A DNA stretch of 64,000 nt, taken from contig JBARXJ010000038.1 of the NCBI GenBank assembly GCA_049647265.1, forward strand, positions 1 through 64,000, read 5' to 3'. A program made the translations under genes and the position numbers. Origin of the DNA: JAAURB01 sp049647265 (GTDB lineage Bacteria; Cyanobacteriota; Cyanobacteriia; Cyanobacteriales; Microcoleaceae). The notes beneath the pieces were generated by a model, which was not told the origin of the DNA, did no database searches, and saw only the letters and a program-made list of their open reading frames with translations. This document shows positions 7,335-16,389 of the stretch, in pieces (the first letter of the stretch is position 1; every line of letters starts with the position of its first letter).

Positions 7335-9905
7335 CTATTTTGCTACTACAAAGTTCACTAACTTTCCGGGTACAACAATTACCTTTTTAATCTCTTTTCC
7401 GGCTATATTTCGCTGTCCGGGTTCAGAGTTTTTAGCTAACTCCTCTAATGTTGCTTTATCGGCTTTTGCGGGAACAGAAATTGTACCGCGTGTTTTGCCA
7501 TTAATTTGAATCACTAAGGTAATTTCATCGACCACTAATGCTGCTTCATCCACTTCTGGCCAGGGTTGAATATGAATTGATTGATGATTACCATTACTTT
7601 GCCATAATTCCTCGGCAATATGAGGGGCAAACGGCGCTAATAACTTCAATAATGTTTCAATTCCTTCTTGATAAACTGCCGAATTTTTAGATTTAGCATC
7701 GGATAAAGCATTACTCAACTTCATCATTTCAGAAACGGCTGTATTAAATTGATAATCCCCTTCTAAATCTTCTGTCACTTCTTTAATTGCCGTATGAATA
7801 GCCCGCCGTAAATCTTTTTCTTCTTTGGTTAACTGCTTATTTGTTATAGTTTTAGTTGAATTTGATTGAAATTCTGTGACCAAACGCCACACCCGATTTA
7901 AGAAGCGAAATTGTCCTTCAACATCCGCATCATCCCATTCTAAATCCTTCTCTGGCGGTGCTTTAAATAAGATAAACATCCGGGCAGTATCTGCGCCATA
8001 TTTCCCCATCACGGCCAACGGATCAACGCCATTATATTTTGACTTTGACATCTTCTCAAAGAAGACTTCTAATTTATCCCCAGTTTGTGGATCTTTAGCA
8101 TCTTCAGGATTTACATCTGCTGAAGGAATATACTTGTTAGTAACCGGATTTTTATAAGTCACTCCCTGTACCATTCCTTGGGTTAATAATCGTTGAAAGG
8201 GTTCATCACAATTTAATAGTTTTTGGTCGCGCAATACTTTAGTAAAAAAGCGAGAATATAATAAGTGTAAAATCGCGTGTTCAATTCCCCCGACATATTG
8301 ATCGACTGCCATCCAATCATTGGTTATTGCTGAATCAAATACTTTATCTTCATTCTTGGCATCAGGATAACGCAAGAAATACCAAGAGGAATCAATAAAC
8401 GTATCCATCGTATCTGTTTCCCGTTTGGCAGGTGTACTACAAGTCGGGCAAGGTACATTCACCCAATCTTCCAACTTTGATAACGGCGATGGCCCCCGGC
8501 CAGAAAACTCGACATTATCAGGCAATTTCACGGGTAAATCGGCATCTGGAACTGCAACCGCCCCACATTTGGGACAATGTATAATCGGTATCGGTGCGCC
8601 CCAATAACGTTGGCGAGAAATTAACCAATCCCGCAAGCGATACTGAACTCGTCCTTCGCCATAGCCTTCATCTTCGGCGTATTCAATGATTGCCTTTTTG
8701 CCTTTAACCGAACGTGTACCACTAAAGTAGCTAGAATTTACCATAATTCCCGGTTCAGTGTAAGCTTCCGTTATTGCCTCATCTTCACTATTATCATTAT
8801 CCGCATCATCGGGGACAATCACCTGAGTAATCGGTAAATTGTACTGTTTGGCGAAAGCAAAATCTCGGACATCATGGGCTGGAACCCCCATCACAGCGCC
8901 TGTTCCGTATTCATATAACACATAATCTGCGATCCAAATGGGGATTTCTTTATTATTAAAGGGATTAATTGCCTTGCCACCGGTGGGAACGCCTCGCTTC
9001 GGTTTATCCTCTGCAGTTCGGTCTATTTCGCTTTCCTGGGCAACTTCTGCGATAAATGCTTCAACGGCCTGTTTTTGTTCAGCGGTCGTTACCTGGGCAA
9101 CTAAGGGGTGTTCCGGGGCTAATACAACGTAAGACACCCCATAAACGGTATCGGGACGAGTGGTAAATACCGCGATTTTTTCATCACTTCCCGCAATCGG
9201 AAATTCTAAATAAGCCCCGGTAGATTTCCCAATCCAGTTCGCCTGCATGGTTTTCACCCGTTCTGGCCAACCGGGTAATTTATCAAGATCCTGCAATAAT
9301 TCTTCCGCATAATCAGTAATTTTAAAGAACCATTGCCGTAATAGTTTCCGTTCTACTTTCGCCCCAGACCGCCAGGAATAGCCGTCGCTATCAACTTGTT
9401 CATTTGCCAAAACGGTTTGGTCAATAGGGTCCCAATTCACGGCAGCTTCTTTTTGATAAGCCAATCCCGCGTTATAAAATTGTAAGAAAATCCATTGTGT
9501 CCAGCGATAATAATCGGGGGAACAAGTCGCAACTTCTTTCTCCCAGTCAATGGAGAAGCCTAAGCGTTGGAGTTGTTGCCGCATTTGGTCAATATTTTGA
9601 TACGTCCAAGTTGCAGGCGGAATACCTCGATCTATTGCGGCGTTTTCGGCAGGCAGTCCAAACGCATCCCAACCCATGGGATGTAAAACGCGATAACCTT
9701 GCATCCGTTTCAGTCGGGCGATCACGTCGGTAATGGTATAGTTACGAACATGACCCATGTGTAAACTACCCGAAGGATAAGGGAACATCGACAGGGCGTA
9801 AAATTTCGGTTTGTTGCTATCGGTAACGGTTTTGTACAAACCCTGTTCAGTCCAGGCGGTTTGCCACTTCTGTTCGATGGATGTAGGGTTATATCGCGAC
9901 TCCAC
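7335..9905 (-). CDS. leuS: Leucyl-tRNA synthetase
   Basis: Class I aminoacyl-tRNA synthetase charging tRNA-Leu. The 856 residues include the HIGH signature as HMGH (in FPYPSGSLHMGHVRN), the KMSKS loop as KMSKSKYNG, the CP1 editing domain with TTRPDTVYGV, and a zinc-type CPKC...CPTC module. The C-terminal anticodon-binding part is complete. The start codon is GTG at 9905, with GGAG nine bases upstream. An ATG start would lose conserved N-terminal residues (ESRYNPTSIEQKWQ). It is divergent from the VapBC-like pair. Confidence 0.98.
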   Translation of the reverse strand: MESRYNPTSIEQKWQTAWTEQGLYKTVTDSNKPKFYALSMFPYPSGSLHMGHVRNYTITDVIARLKRMQGYRVLHPMGWDAFGLPAENAAIDRGIPPATWTYQNIDQMRQQLQRLGFSIDWEKEVATCSPDYYRWTQWIFLQFYNAGLAYQKEAAVNWDPIDQTVLANEQVDSDGYSWRSGAKVERKLLRQWFFKITDYAEELLQDLDKLPGWPERVKTMQANWIGKSTGAYLEFPIAGSDEKIAVFTTRPDTVYGVSYVVLAPEHPLVAQVTTAEQKQAVEAFIAEVAQESEIDRTAEDKPKRGVPTGGKAINPFNNKEIPIWIADYVLYEYGTGAVMGVPAHDVRDFAFAKQYNLPITQVIVPDDADNDNSEDEAITEAYTEPGIMVNSSYFSGTRSVKGKKAIIEYAEDEGYGEGRVQYRLRDWLISRQRYWGAPIPIIHCPKCGAVAVPDADLPVKLPDNVEFSGRGPSPLSKLEDWVNVPCPTCSTPAKRETDTMDTFIDSSWYFLRYPDAKNEDKVFDSAITNDWMAVDQYVGGIEHAILHLLYSRFFTKVLRDQKLLNCDEPFQRLLTQGMVQGVTYKNPVTNKYIPSADVNPEDAKDPQTGDKLEVFFEKMSKSKYNGVDPLAVMGKYGADTARMFILFKAPPEKDLEWDDADVEGQFRFLNRVWRLVTEFQSNSTKTITNKQLTKEEKDLRRAIHTAIKEVTEDLEGDYQFNTAVSEMMKLSNALSDAKSKNSAVYQEGIETLLKLLAPFAPHIAEELWQSNGNHQSIHIQPWPEVDEAALVVDEITLVIQINGKTRGTISVPAKADKATLEELAKNSEPGQRNIAGKEIKKVIVVPGKLVNFVVAK

Positions 9906-10150
9906 TGTGTGTTTCTCCGTGCGGGATGGTTATCGTGTTCCGTTGTTCATTTTTGCACATTCCCGTGATTGTGTTGGGATTTTCTGAACTGTTTTGATTA
10001 TACTACAAGTAATACAATCTGAAAACAGCCATCTTTGATGATTGTAGTCTTTAACACAACTCCCCTGAGTGAAGGCGCGATCGCTATAATATAAATGGCT
10101 TAATTCCTTTATTTTTTAATTCATTTTCTTATAAAACAAGTCAAAATACT

Positions 10151-10390
10151 ATGCAATCTGCAATTCGAGTCACCACCAAAGTTCTTCCGGGAGATAAAGT
10201 AGAAATTCAAGTTCCGGCAGGTTCTGTTGGTTCTGTTGTTGAAGTTGTTGTGATTATTCCACCCAAACAAACTATCAACCGACAAAATATTCTAGAGTTT
10301 TTAACCCAATTACGAAATCGTCATCCTCAGCGTTCAGTTGAGGAAATTAATCATGATCTTGAAGTTGAAAGAAGTTCATGGGACAGCTAA
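10151..10390 (+). CDS. Antitoxin of a VapBC-like toxin-antitoxin pair
   Basis: A 79-residue protein located directly before a PIN-domain gene and overlapping it by 13 bp, the usual layout for antitoxin then toxin. The N-terminus (VTTKVLPGDKVEIQVPAGS) looks like a small beta-strand DNA-binding or dimerisation fold, and the C-terminal half is charged and helical, as expected for the toxin-neutralising tail. No AbrB or RHH signature is certain. Function rests mostly on context. Confidence 0.7.
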   Translation: MQSAIRVTTKVLPGDKVEIQVPAGSVGSVVEVVVIIPPKQTINRQNILEFLTQLRNRHPQRSVEEINHDLEVERSSWDS

Positions 10391-10812
10391 ATTTAACCAA
10401 TCTAAAGTCTGTCTACCTTGACACGCAAATTGTTATTTATACCGTTGAAGCCAATCCCTCCTATTTTTTACGGCTGCAACCCCTGTGGGAAAAATTTCAA
10501 CTGGGTGAAATTGAGCTAGTGACCAGTGAATTAACTTTGATGGAAACCTTAGTTTTACCAATTAAGCGTAATAATCAAACTTTAGTCAATGACTATCGAA
10601 CACTATTAGAATCAACAGAAATTCAATTAGTTCCTATCAATCGAGAAATTATCTTTAATGCAACTGAGTTGAGAGCGAAAACGAGCTTAAAAACACCGGA
10701 TGCAATTCACGCAGCTACGGCTATTCATAAAAACTGTGATTTATTTTTAACGAATGACCGCGCATTCGATAATCTTTCAATATTGTCTACTGTAATTCTT
10801 GATGATATCTGA
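10378..10812 (+). CDS. PIN-domain ribonuclease toxin, VapC-like
   Basis: A 144-residue PIN domain. The acidic active-site residues are visible: Asp in YLDTQIVIY, Glu in LMETLVLP, Asp in TPDAIHAATA, and Asp in FLTNDRAF. All four carboxylates expected of an active VapC nuclease are present. The gene starts inside the antitoxin gene (ATG at 10378), implying translational coupling. The probable target is tRNA or another structured RNA, by family analogy. Confidence 0.85.
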   Translation: MGQLNLTNLKSVYLDTQIVIYTVEANPSYFLRLQPLWEKFQLGEIELVTSELTLMETLVLPIKRNNQTLVNDYRTLLESTEIQLVPINREIIFNATELRAKTSLKTPDAIHAATAIHKNCDLFLTNDRAFDNLSILSTVILDDI

Positions 10813-11439
10813 TAGCTATAAGTTGCGCTGAAACACAATAATAAATTGAACACAAAAATCGACTAATACCCGTCTAGATTCTCTCAGAAAGATAGAGTGA
10901 TTTGATAAAGGCAATACGCTCAGAGTAGGACGCTGCGCGACGCAATATTCTTAAAATTACGGCTTCCTAGCGCTACACCGAATACAGATAAAACAATATA
11001 ATAAAAGTAAAATATAACCAATCATAATATAAAATTGAAGGTGATCGTCAAGGAATTTTTATAGCTTCTTTATTCGATCAAAAAATGCATTTTCCGGAGA
11101 GTTTACAGAATCTTGAAGAAAACCAATATTTGTCATGTGAAGTGTCATTTTATTCTGAAAATCAGCAAAATATTCAAATCATTCTTTAGATTGAGTTATA
11201 GACAGAGAGTTGTCAAGGCAAATTTGTAAAGATTGAGTCAAGCTAAGTTATTTTAATTAAAAAGTTAGTAAAGCATTTGTTCTCTATTAACTTTTTATAG
11301 GAAAAAGCCATTATTTTTTCTGAGCTAAAGTGCAACAAAAAAATCCGTAATTTAACGAATTGTGGAATTGAGTGGGAGAGAAGATACTAAAGATAAGCAA
11401 ACAAATCCACCACGCGACACAAGCTAAGGATTAAAAGAA
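10813..11439. other. Intergenic region with a decayed coding fragment
   Basis: AT-rich sequence between the VapBC-like pair and the second PEP-CTERM gene. It contains GACGCTGCGCGACGC near 10928, the gene remnant at 11028-11189, and no complete ORF or RNA gene that I recognise. Reads before 11440 show no strong SD. Confidence 0.5.
11028..11189 (+). pseudogene. Short coding remnant, unknown family
   Basis: A stop-to-stop frame of 53 codons without a usable start encodes a protein-like sequence (EGDRQGIFIASLFDQKMHF, then PESLQNLEEN). Its composition looks coding rather than random. It could be the 3' end of a lost gene. No family assignment is possible. Confidence 0.25.
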
Positions 11440-12042
11440 ATGACCGCTAATCTTCTGAAAAAGCTCTCTATTGCCACAGTTAATATAGCAGCTATCAGTA
11501 TTTCTTTAATGGGCGCAAATCCATCTCAAGCAGTTACTTTTAATATTAACTGGCAGGGAAATAACGGATATTCAGTACAAGGTTCATTTAGCTATGATGA
11601 AACTCAGGGATATGAAATTGTTACAAAAAATGAGTTTGATTCTTTTGATTTATCATTTTTCGATGCACAATCAAATTTATTAGCTTCTTTTGAAGATCTT
11701 CATATAAATAACTATATCTTTAATGCTCATTTTGATACAGAAGCATTGAATTTTCAGGAGGGAGAAAGTTCAAGGAGTAATAATGGATGGTATTTCAATA
11801 ATATATTTTATCGCAATGGACGAGTAGAGGGAAATGCATGGTTCCATTTCTATTCTCATTATGGCAATATTAACTTAACTCACTTTAACAATGGTACTTA
11901 CTACCTCACAAGTACATCCGGAGGAAGCTTAGAAATTTCAAAAGCTACTTCAGTTCCTGAACCGGGTACTATGGCGGCACTAGGTTTAGTAGGTTTGGGA
12001 GATTTACTAACTCAGAAAAAACGCTATTCTATCAAAGGATAA
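11440..12042 (+). CDS. PEP-CTERM sorting-domain protein, unknown central domain
   Basis: A 200-residue exported protein with a signal peptide to about residue 31 (SLMGANPSQA), a central region rich in Asn, Phe and Tyr with beta character, and a C-terminal tag with VPEPGTM, a short hydrophobic stretch and KKR. An acidic residue interrupts the hydrophobic segment (GLGDLLTQ), so anchoring may be weaker than usual. The central region resembles no family I can name. Expected fate is exosortase-dependent export. Confidence 0.75.
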   Translation: MTANLLKKLSIATVNIAAISISLMGANPSQAVTFNINWQGNNGYSVQGSFSYDETQGYEIVTKNEFDSFDLSFFDAQSNLLASFEDLHINNYIFNAHFDTEALNFQEGESSRSNNGWYFNNIFYRNGRVEGNAWFHFYSHYGNINLTHFNNGTYYLTSTSGGSLEISKATSVPEPGTMAALGLVGLGDLLTQKKRYSIKG

Positions 12043-12153
12043 TTTTAGGGTATTTTGTTAAATAGAATTCAATCTATTCGGAGAGGTGGGTTAAGACCAA
12101 TGTCTGACTCACCTTAACTATTTAATGGGAGATATGATCTAAATAATTGAATA

Positions 12154-12183
12154 TAAAAAAACCTCTCCTAATATTAGAAGAGG
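12154..12183 (-). terminator. Rho-independent terminator for the DUF4278 gene
   Basis: Read on the minus strand, CCTCT and AGAGG close a stem that contains the perfect palindrome CTAATATTAG. Seven T follow. It lies about 27 bp after the stop of the DUF4278 gene. Confidence 0.75.
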
Positions 12184-12209
12184 GAAAAGGAATTATCTAA
12201 AAAACAGTT

Positions 12210-12452
12210 TTAGGAATTCCAGACAATTGTGGGTTTTTTCGAGAGTTGAGATTGAGGTTGAACAGTAGAATTAGAGTTAACGTTGTAAGCAATACCGCGA
12301 TATTTTAAGGGAACTTTTGGTGCAGTTGGAACGCTGAGAGGAAGGCGACAATTGTAAGTTAAACCGCGATATGTAGCGAATGTAGCTGTTTCTGCAACGG
12401 GAACTAAACTAGGATTGGAATTATAAGCAATGCCGCGATAAACCAGTTTCAT
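12210..12452 (-). CDS. DUF4278 protein with three YRG repeats
   Basis: A small cyanobacterial protein built on the DUF4278 motif YRGxxY. Here it occurs three times: YRGIAYN, YRGLTYN and YRGIAYN, separated by 25-35 residues. The frame opens earlier at 12545, but MKLVYRGIAY at 12452 is the family-typical start and has CGGAG ten bases upstream; the ATG at 12458 is an alternative. The function of DUF4278 is unknown. It lies downstream of the RTX gene on the same strand, with a hairpin between them. Confidence 0.75.
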   Translation of the reverse strand: MKLVYRGIAYNSNPSLVPVAETATFATYRGLTYNCRLPLSVPTAPKVPLKYRGIAYNVNSNSTVQPQSQLSKKPTIVWNS

Positions 12453-12557
12453 GTTCATTATGCTCCGAGTAAGGTTGATGTGATTTAGAGGTTGCTCGTT
12501 GTTTTTGTATTTCTGTGAGAAAGGTAGCTGTAACTGCAATCTCACAGAGGTTGAACG

Positions 12558-12576
12558 GGGGATAATGTTTATCCCC
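12558..12576 (-). other. Perfect 8-bp hairpin between the RTX and DUF4278 genes
   Basis: GGGGATAA and TTATCCCC are separated by three bases, 14 bp after the RTX stop codon. No T-run follows on the minus strand, so it is more likely an mRNA-stabilising or processing hairpin than a full terminator. Confidence 0.5.
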
Positions 12577-12589
12577 TATCAATTAAGCA

Positions 12590-13948
12590 TTAGACGTAGT
12601 CGATGTAGGAAGCGTTAAGATCCAGTGAATTCGATCCAACAACCCGCGCCACCAACTCATCAACGCCGTTGTTATAAGATCCATCACCGTTGCTATCGAG
12701 GTAGATACCTGTACCTTCAGCAGTGGAATTGGTAACATAATCACTAGCACCGCCTTCTAACTGAATGATATCGGCAGCACTATCGAAGCCTTCAATAGTA
12801 ATAAAGCTGCTGAAGTCACCATCCAATTCAGCAATTAACAGGTCATCTCCTGCACCACCAAACAGCAGATCGTTACCGCCATTACCGATCAAAGTATCGT
12901 TACCGTCACCGCCGAACAGTTGGTCATCTTGGATGCTGCCAATTAACAGGTCATCACCCACACCGCCATCGGCAAGAATGTTAACGTTAGCATGGCTAGC
13001 ATCAAGAATATCGTGACCCTCACCGCCATTAAAGCTGACAGTTTGCAGATCAGTGCCGCTGAGGTCATTAATAGTCAGGGTATCGTCACCACCACTGCCG
13101 TTAATTTCAGCTTGTTCTGTATCGTCGATATCCAGTTGGAAGTTCCCTAGGTTCAACCGTTCAAACTTCACCCGATGTTCATTGGCTTCTAGCAAGAAGT
13201 TGTCCCCTTGATCGATAGAACCGTTGACTTCAAACACATCGAGGCCGTCACCCCCTTCCATCAAGTCGCTGCCATCGCCGTTATTCCAGATAAAGCGATC
13301 GTCACCGGCTTCACCAAACATCTGATCGTCACCTTTGTTACCCACTAAGGTATCGTTACCATCGCCACCTTTGAGGGTATCTACATCTGAACTGCCTTTG
13401 AGTAGGTCATCTCCGGCTTCTCCAAAAGCTTTCAGAGGTGTGGCAGAGTCACTGGCATCAACAGTATCATTGCCTTCGCCACCGTTGACAACGACTTTCA
13501 ATACATCGGTTCCGGTTAAATCATTGATATCGACGTTATCGTCACCGCCACCCCCATTGATCTCGAACTTTTCAACGTCATCGACATCAAGCGTGAATAG
13601 ACCTAAGTTGAGACGGTCAAACTGCGCCCGTTCTCCGTTGGCTTCTAGACGGAAGTCATCCCCAGCAGCATTGGCACCATTGACTTCAACGGTATCGCGG
13701 CCATTGCCCCCTTCCATCAGGTCGCTACCGTCGCCGTTGTTCCAGATCATCCGGTCATCCCCTTGACCTGCGAATAGAAGATCATCGCCGAGATCCCCTT
13801 GCATAACATCATCACCTTCGTTACCGATGAGGAGATCAACCTGACTTCCACCTTTGAGGGTATCGTCACCTGCAAAACCAACCAAGATGTCAATTCCTGC
13901 GCCACCTTGTAAGTTGTCGTTACCTGCATCACCGAATAAAATAGCCAT
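12590..13948 (-). CDS. RTX (hemolysin-type Ca-binding repeat) protein
   Basis: A 452-residue acidic protein packed with GGxGxDxL-type nonapeptide repeats that bind calcium and form a parallel beta roll. There is no N-terminal signal peptide; such proteins usually leave by type I secretion using a C-terminal signal. Two near-identical modules of about 105 residues (64-166 and 215-317, offset 152) carry WNNGDGSDLMEGG and a RLNLG...LDIDD segment. The C-terminal ~70 residues contain IYLDSNGDGSYNNGVDEL, another calcium-style loop. No toxin or enzyme domain is seen, so a surface or S-layer-like role is possible. SD AAAGGAG precedes the ATG by 9 nt. Confidence 0.9.
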   Translation of the reverse strand: MAILFGDAGNDNLQGGAGIDILVGFAGDDTLKGGSQVDLLIGNEGDDVMQGDLGDDLLFAGQGDDRMIWNNGDGSDLMEGGNGRDTVEVNGANAAGDDFRLEANGERAQFDRLNLGLFTLDVDDVEKFEINGGGGDDNVDINDLTGTDVLKVVVNGGEGNDTVDASDSATPLKAFGEAGDDLLKGSSDVDTLKGGDGNDTLVGNKGDDQMFGEAGDDRFIWNNGDGSDLMEGGDGLDVFEVNGSIDQGDNFLLEANEHRVKFERLNLGNFQLDIDDTEQAEINGSGGDDTLTINDLSGTDLQTVSFNGGEGHDILDASHANVNILADGGVGDDLLIGSIQDDQLFGGDGNDTLIGNGGNDLLFGGAGDDLLIAELDGDFSSFITIEGFDSAADIIQLEGGASDYVTNSTAEGTGIYLDSNGDGSYNNGVDELVARVVGSNSLDLNASYIDYV

Positions 13949-14194
13949 TTATCTATGCTCCTTTGGTAGACTGTTTGTGGTTGATGATTGAGTATCATCT
14001 GTGCTCTCTACACCACGACATATTTCTAGTGAATTTCAGCTTATGCAGGTTTTAAATATTATTTTTAAATTTAGCTAATTTATTTTTATATTAATAGTAT
14101 TTTTGCTCACAACTGCCGCCATATAATAATTTAAGGTATAAACCTCTAAATAAGAAAACTCTTATATTGTTATAGTTGGCAACTTTAGGTAGGC

Positions 14195-14304
14195 TGTGAT
14201 TAATATTATTTAAAAGCGTGATCGATCTAACACGAATCTGTGATAAGGTTCAGCTTTTTTTGTGACAGAATTCTCAAGATTTTGTGATTGATCTCACAAT
14301 TAGA
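14195..14304. promoter_or_regulatory. Five tandem CRP-like half sites at an exact 22-bp period
   Basis: TGTGA occurs at 14195, 14239, 14261 and 14283, and CGTGA at 14217, so all five fall on a strict 22-bp grid. The copy at 14283-14298 is a perfect CRP-type palindrome TGTGATTGATCTCACA. The copy at 14261 has TCTCA on the right and the copy at 14217 has TAACA, each one base from TCACA. The other right halves are weaker. A period of 22 bp puts all sites on nearly the same helical face. Cyanobacterial SYCRP1 binds TGTGA-N6-TCACA. The array ends about 247 bp upstream of the RTX start codon. Confidence 0.6.
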
Positions 14305-14359
14305 GTCTGTTCCTAAGGGACAAGTAGATGAGAAGATGAATTGAAAAAATACCACTAAT

Positions 14360-14374
14360 TCATACTCGGTATGA
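14360..14374. promoter_or_regulatory. Short inverted repeat, operator-like
   Basis: TCATAC and GTATGA flank TCG. It lies 55 bp upstream of the outer edge of the TGTGA array. It is small enough to be chance, but its symmetry is complete. Confidence 0.25.
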
Positions 14375-14520
14375 GTTTACTGAAGAAGACAGATTGAAAC
14401 TTCGGGATAACTGCTTGAGCAATTAACCGATAGCAATTATTCTGAGAATGGATACGCTATTTGAGATTGCTGATAGCTTCAAAATATTCTCGAAAAAAAG
14501 ATTTAAAGGCTGAATTATTG

Positions 14521-15099
14521 TTAACCAAGTTTAGAGATTAGATAAAAATATAAATAACCTAATATATAAAACCCATTAACTGAAATCATCAAGCCTTTGC
14601 CAATCGGAGAATTAACGATTGAAAATGACCAGATGGTTCCTAAAAGTACTAATATCATTTCAACAAACGCTACAATATTACCGTAATGTTGAGGGTCCCA
14701 ATAGGAAAGAGGACTGATAAATCGATAGTTACTGAATGGAAAAAAGTGGCGATGAGCATCGTCATTATGAACGGGTAAATCTAACAAAGAATGTAAAATT
14801 AAACTCAAGCATAAAACTTGTACTATTTTCCATTCAAAAAAAATAGCGATGACCAATCCAATGACCGCTAAAGGGATAGAATGAAATAACGCTACAATAT
14901 CCTGTACTATCGGATCATAATAGGCTTCTGACCAGATTTTACTGTCTGGCATTTTAGCAATAAATTTAGCCCAACCATAAAATATAAAAATAGGAATATC
15001 TGGTAATATCCCCCCTAAAACAATGATTAAATTAGCGTGAGGATAAACCGTTTTTCCGAGTAGCGTTAAATTCAGAATGGCATGGCTGGGAGTATTCAT
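14521..15099 (-). CDS. Membrane-bound metal-dependent hydrolase, YdjM/DUF457-like
   Basis: A 192-residue protein with about four membrane segments. It opens with NTPSHAILN and has LPDIP, HSIP and the metal-ligand-like cluster HSLLDLPVHNDDAHRHFFP, the pattern of predicted membrane-embedded metal-dependent hydrolases of the YdjM group. Substrate is unknown. It follows the thioredoxin gene by 10 bp on the same strand, so the two are probably co-transcribed. Confidence 0.65.
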   Translation of the reverse strand: MNTPSHAILNLTLLGKTVYPHANLIIVLGGILPDIPIFIFYGWAKFIAKMPDSKIWSEAYYDPIVQDIVALFHSIPLAVIGLVIAIFFEWKIVQVLCLSLILHSLLDLPVHNDDAHRHFFPFSNYRFISPLSYWDPQHYGNIVAFVEMILVLLGTIWSFSIVNSPIGKGLMISVNGFYILGYLYFYLISKLG

Positions 15100-15109
15100 G
15101 AATCAGTTA

Positions 15110-15427
15110 TTATAATAATCCGTAAATCCGCTGAATTAAAGCGGGTGCTTGCACCACTCCTTCAAATCGATCTACAGGTTTTCCTTGTTTGAATAATACT
15201 AAAGTTGGCAATGCCGCGATATTATATTGAGAAGCTAGTTGAGGATATTTGTCTGTATCAATCTTCACCACTTGAATCTGTTCTTTCATTTCCTGATTCA
15301 CCTGTTCTAAAATCGGAGCCATCATCTGGCACGGCCCACACCAAGTCGCATAAAAATCAACTAAAACGGGCTTATCAGAGCGATTCAATAAATCCTGAAA
15401 GCTAGTAAATGTTTTTTTAACAGACAT
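15110..15427 (-). CDS. trxA: Thioredoxin
   Basis: A 105-residue canonical thioredoxin with the active site WCGPC in FYATWCGPCQMM, the buried Asp in VDFYATW, and the cis-proline loop IAALPTLVLF. It reduces disulfides in target enzymes, receiving electrons from ferredoxin- or NADPH-thioredoxin reductase. It is the first gene of a likely two-gene unit with the membrane hydrolase. Which cyanobacterial thioredoxin class it belongs to cannot be settled by eye, so the symbol is used in a general sense. Confidence 0.9.
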   Translation of the reverse strand: MSVKKTFTSFQDLLNRSDKPVLVDFYATWCGPCQMMAPILEQVNQEMKEQIQVVKIDTDKYPQLASQYNIAALPTLVLFKQGKPVDRFEGVVQAPALIQRIYGLL

Positions 15428-15620
15428 GAGAAGTTTGTAGCTAAATGAATGTTTTGATTATAAGTCATTATTCACAACAATGTAAGTCATTTTTTAGATT
15501 TATTTTAGGAAAAAACCAGAAATAGAGCCATTAATTAGAATTTTCTCTTTCTTTCTGTCACCCTAAACCGATATGATAATAAAATTTGAAAATTAATGAT
15601 CGTTATCACCGAATCAACAA

Positions 15621-16388
15621 ATGGAACGTTTACCCGAATCAATGCAACGACTCAAGGATCAAGTGGCTTTAGTAACAGGCGGTTCGAGGGGAATTGGTCG
15701 CGCTATTGCCGTGGCATTGGCAACAGAAGGGGCAAATATTGTCGTCAACTACGCCAATTCTAGTACAGCAGCCGATGAAGTTGTGGCTGAAATTACCGCC
15801 GCTGGGGGCAATGCAGTTGCTTTACAAGCCGATGTTAGTTGCGAACATCAAGTGGATAATTTGATTAAAAGTATTGTCGAAAAATGGCAAAAAATTGATA
15901 TTTTAGTAAATAATGCGGGTATTACTCGGGATACTTTGCTATTACGAATGAAGCCGGAAGATTGGCAAGCGGTGATTAATTTAAATTTAACGGGGGTATT
16001 TCTTTGTACTCGCGCTGTCAGCAAAATGATGTTAAAACAACGTTCTGGCCGAATTATTAATATTGCTTCAGTTGCTGGACAAATGGGCAATCCCGGTCAA
16101 GCCAATTATAGCGCTGCTAAAGCTGGGGTCATTGGTTTAACAAAAACGTTAGCCAAAGAATTCGCCAGTCGAGGAGTATTAGTGAATGCGGTTGCCCCTG
16201 GTTTTATTGCTACTGACATGACAAAAGATCTGAAAAATACTGAAGATATTCTCAAGTTTATTCCCCTCGGACGTTATGGAGAAGCGGAAGAAGTAGCCGG
16301 AATGGTGAAGTTTTTAGCGGCAGATTCTGCGGCAAAATATATCACGGGACAAGTATTTAATGTTGATGGCGGTATGGTGATGGCTTAA
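15621..16388 (+). CDS. fabG: 3-oxoacyl-[acyl-carrier-protein] reductase
   Basis: Short-chain dehydrogenase of 255 residues that reduces 3-oxoacyl-ACP with NADPH in fatty acid elongation. It shows the cofactor motif TGGSRGIGRAIA, the NNAG motif, and the catalytic Ser-Tyr-Lys in INIASVAG and YSAAKAG. The C-terminus GQVFNVDGGMVM is typical. A second in-frame ATG at 15642 (MQRLKDQVALVTGG) would give a more standard N-terminus; neither has a good SD. Its stop is one base from the stop of the convergent transporter gene. Confidence 0.9.
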   Translation: MERLPESMQRLKDQVALVTGGSRGIGRAIAVALATEGANIVVNYANSSTAADEVVAEITAAGGNAVALQADVSCEHQVDNLIKSIVEKWQKIDILVNNAGITRDTLLLRMKPEDWQAVINLNLTGVFLCTRAVSKMMLKQRSGRIINIASVAGQMGNPGQANYSAAKAGVIGLTKTLAKEFASRGVLVNAVAPGFIATDMTKDLKNTEDILKFIPLGRYGEAEEVAGMVKFLAADSAAKYITGQVFNVDGGMVMA

Positions 16389-16389
16389 C

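Larger units (their letters stand above)
13949..14520. other. Long upstream region of the RTX gene
   Basis: This 570-bp AT-rich non-coding region lies upstream of the RTX gene (minus strand). It holds the 22-bp periodic TGTGA array and a short inverted repeat at 14360-14374. No ORF of interest is present. A long leader or complex promoter is likely. Confidence 0.6.

Noticed and set aside
7876..9733. Several plus-strand ORFs within leuS
   Set aside because: They are antisense to a fully conserved synthetase gene and show no family features.
12765..13766. Two plus-strand ORFs (Ser/Pro-rich) inside the RTX gene
   Set aside because: They are antisense shadows of the repetitive GGxGxD coding sequence, with no start signals.
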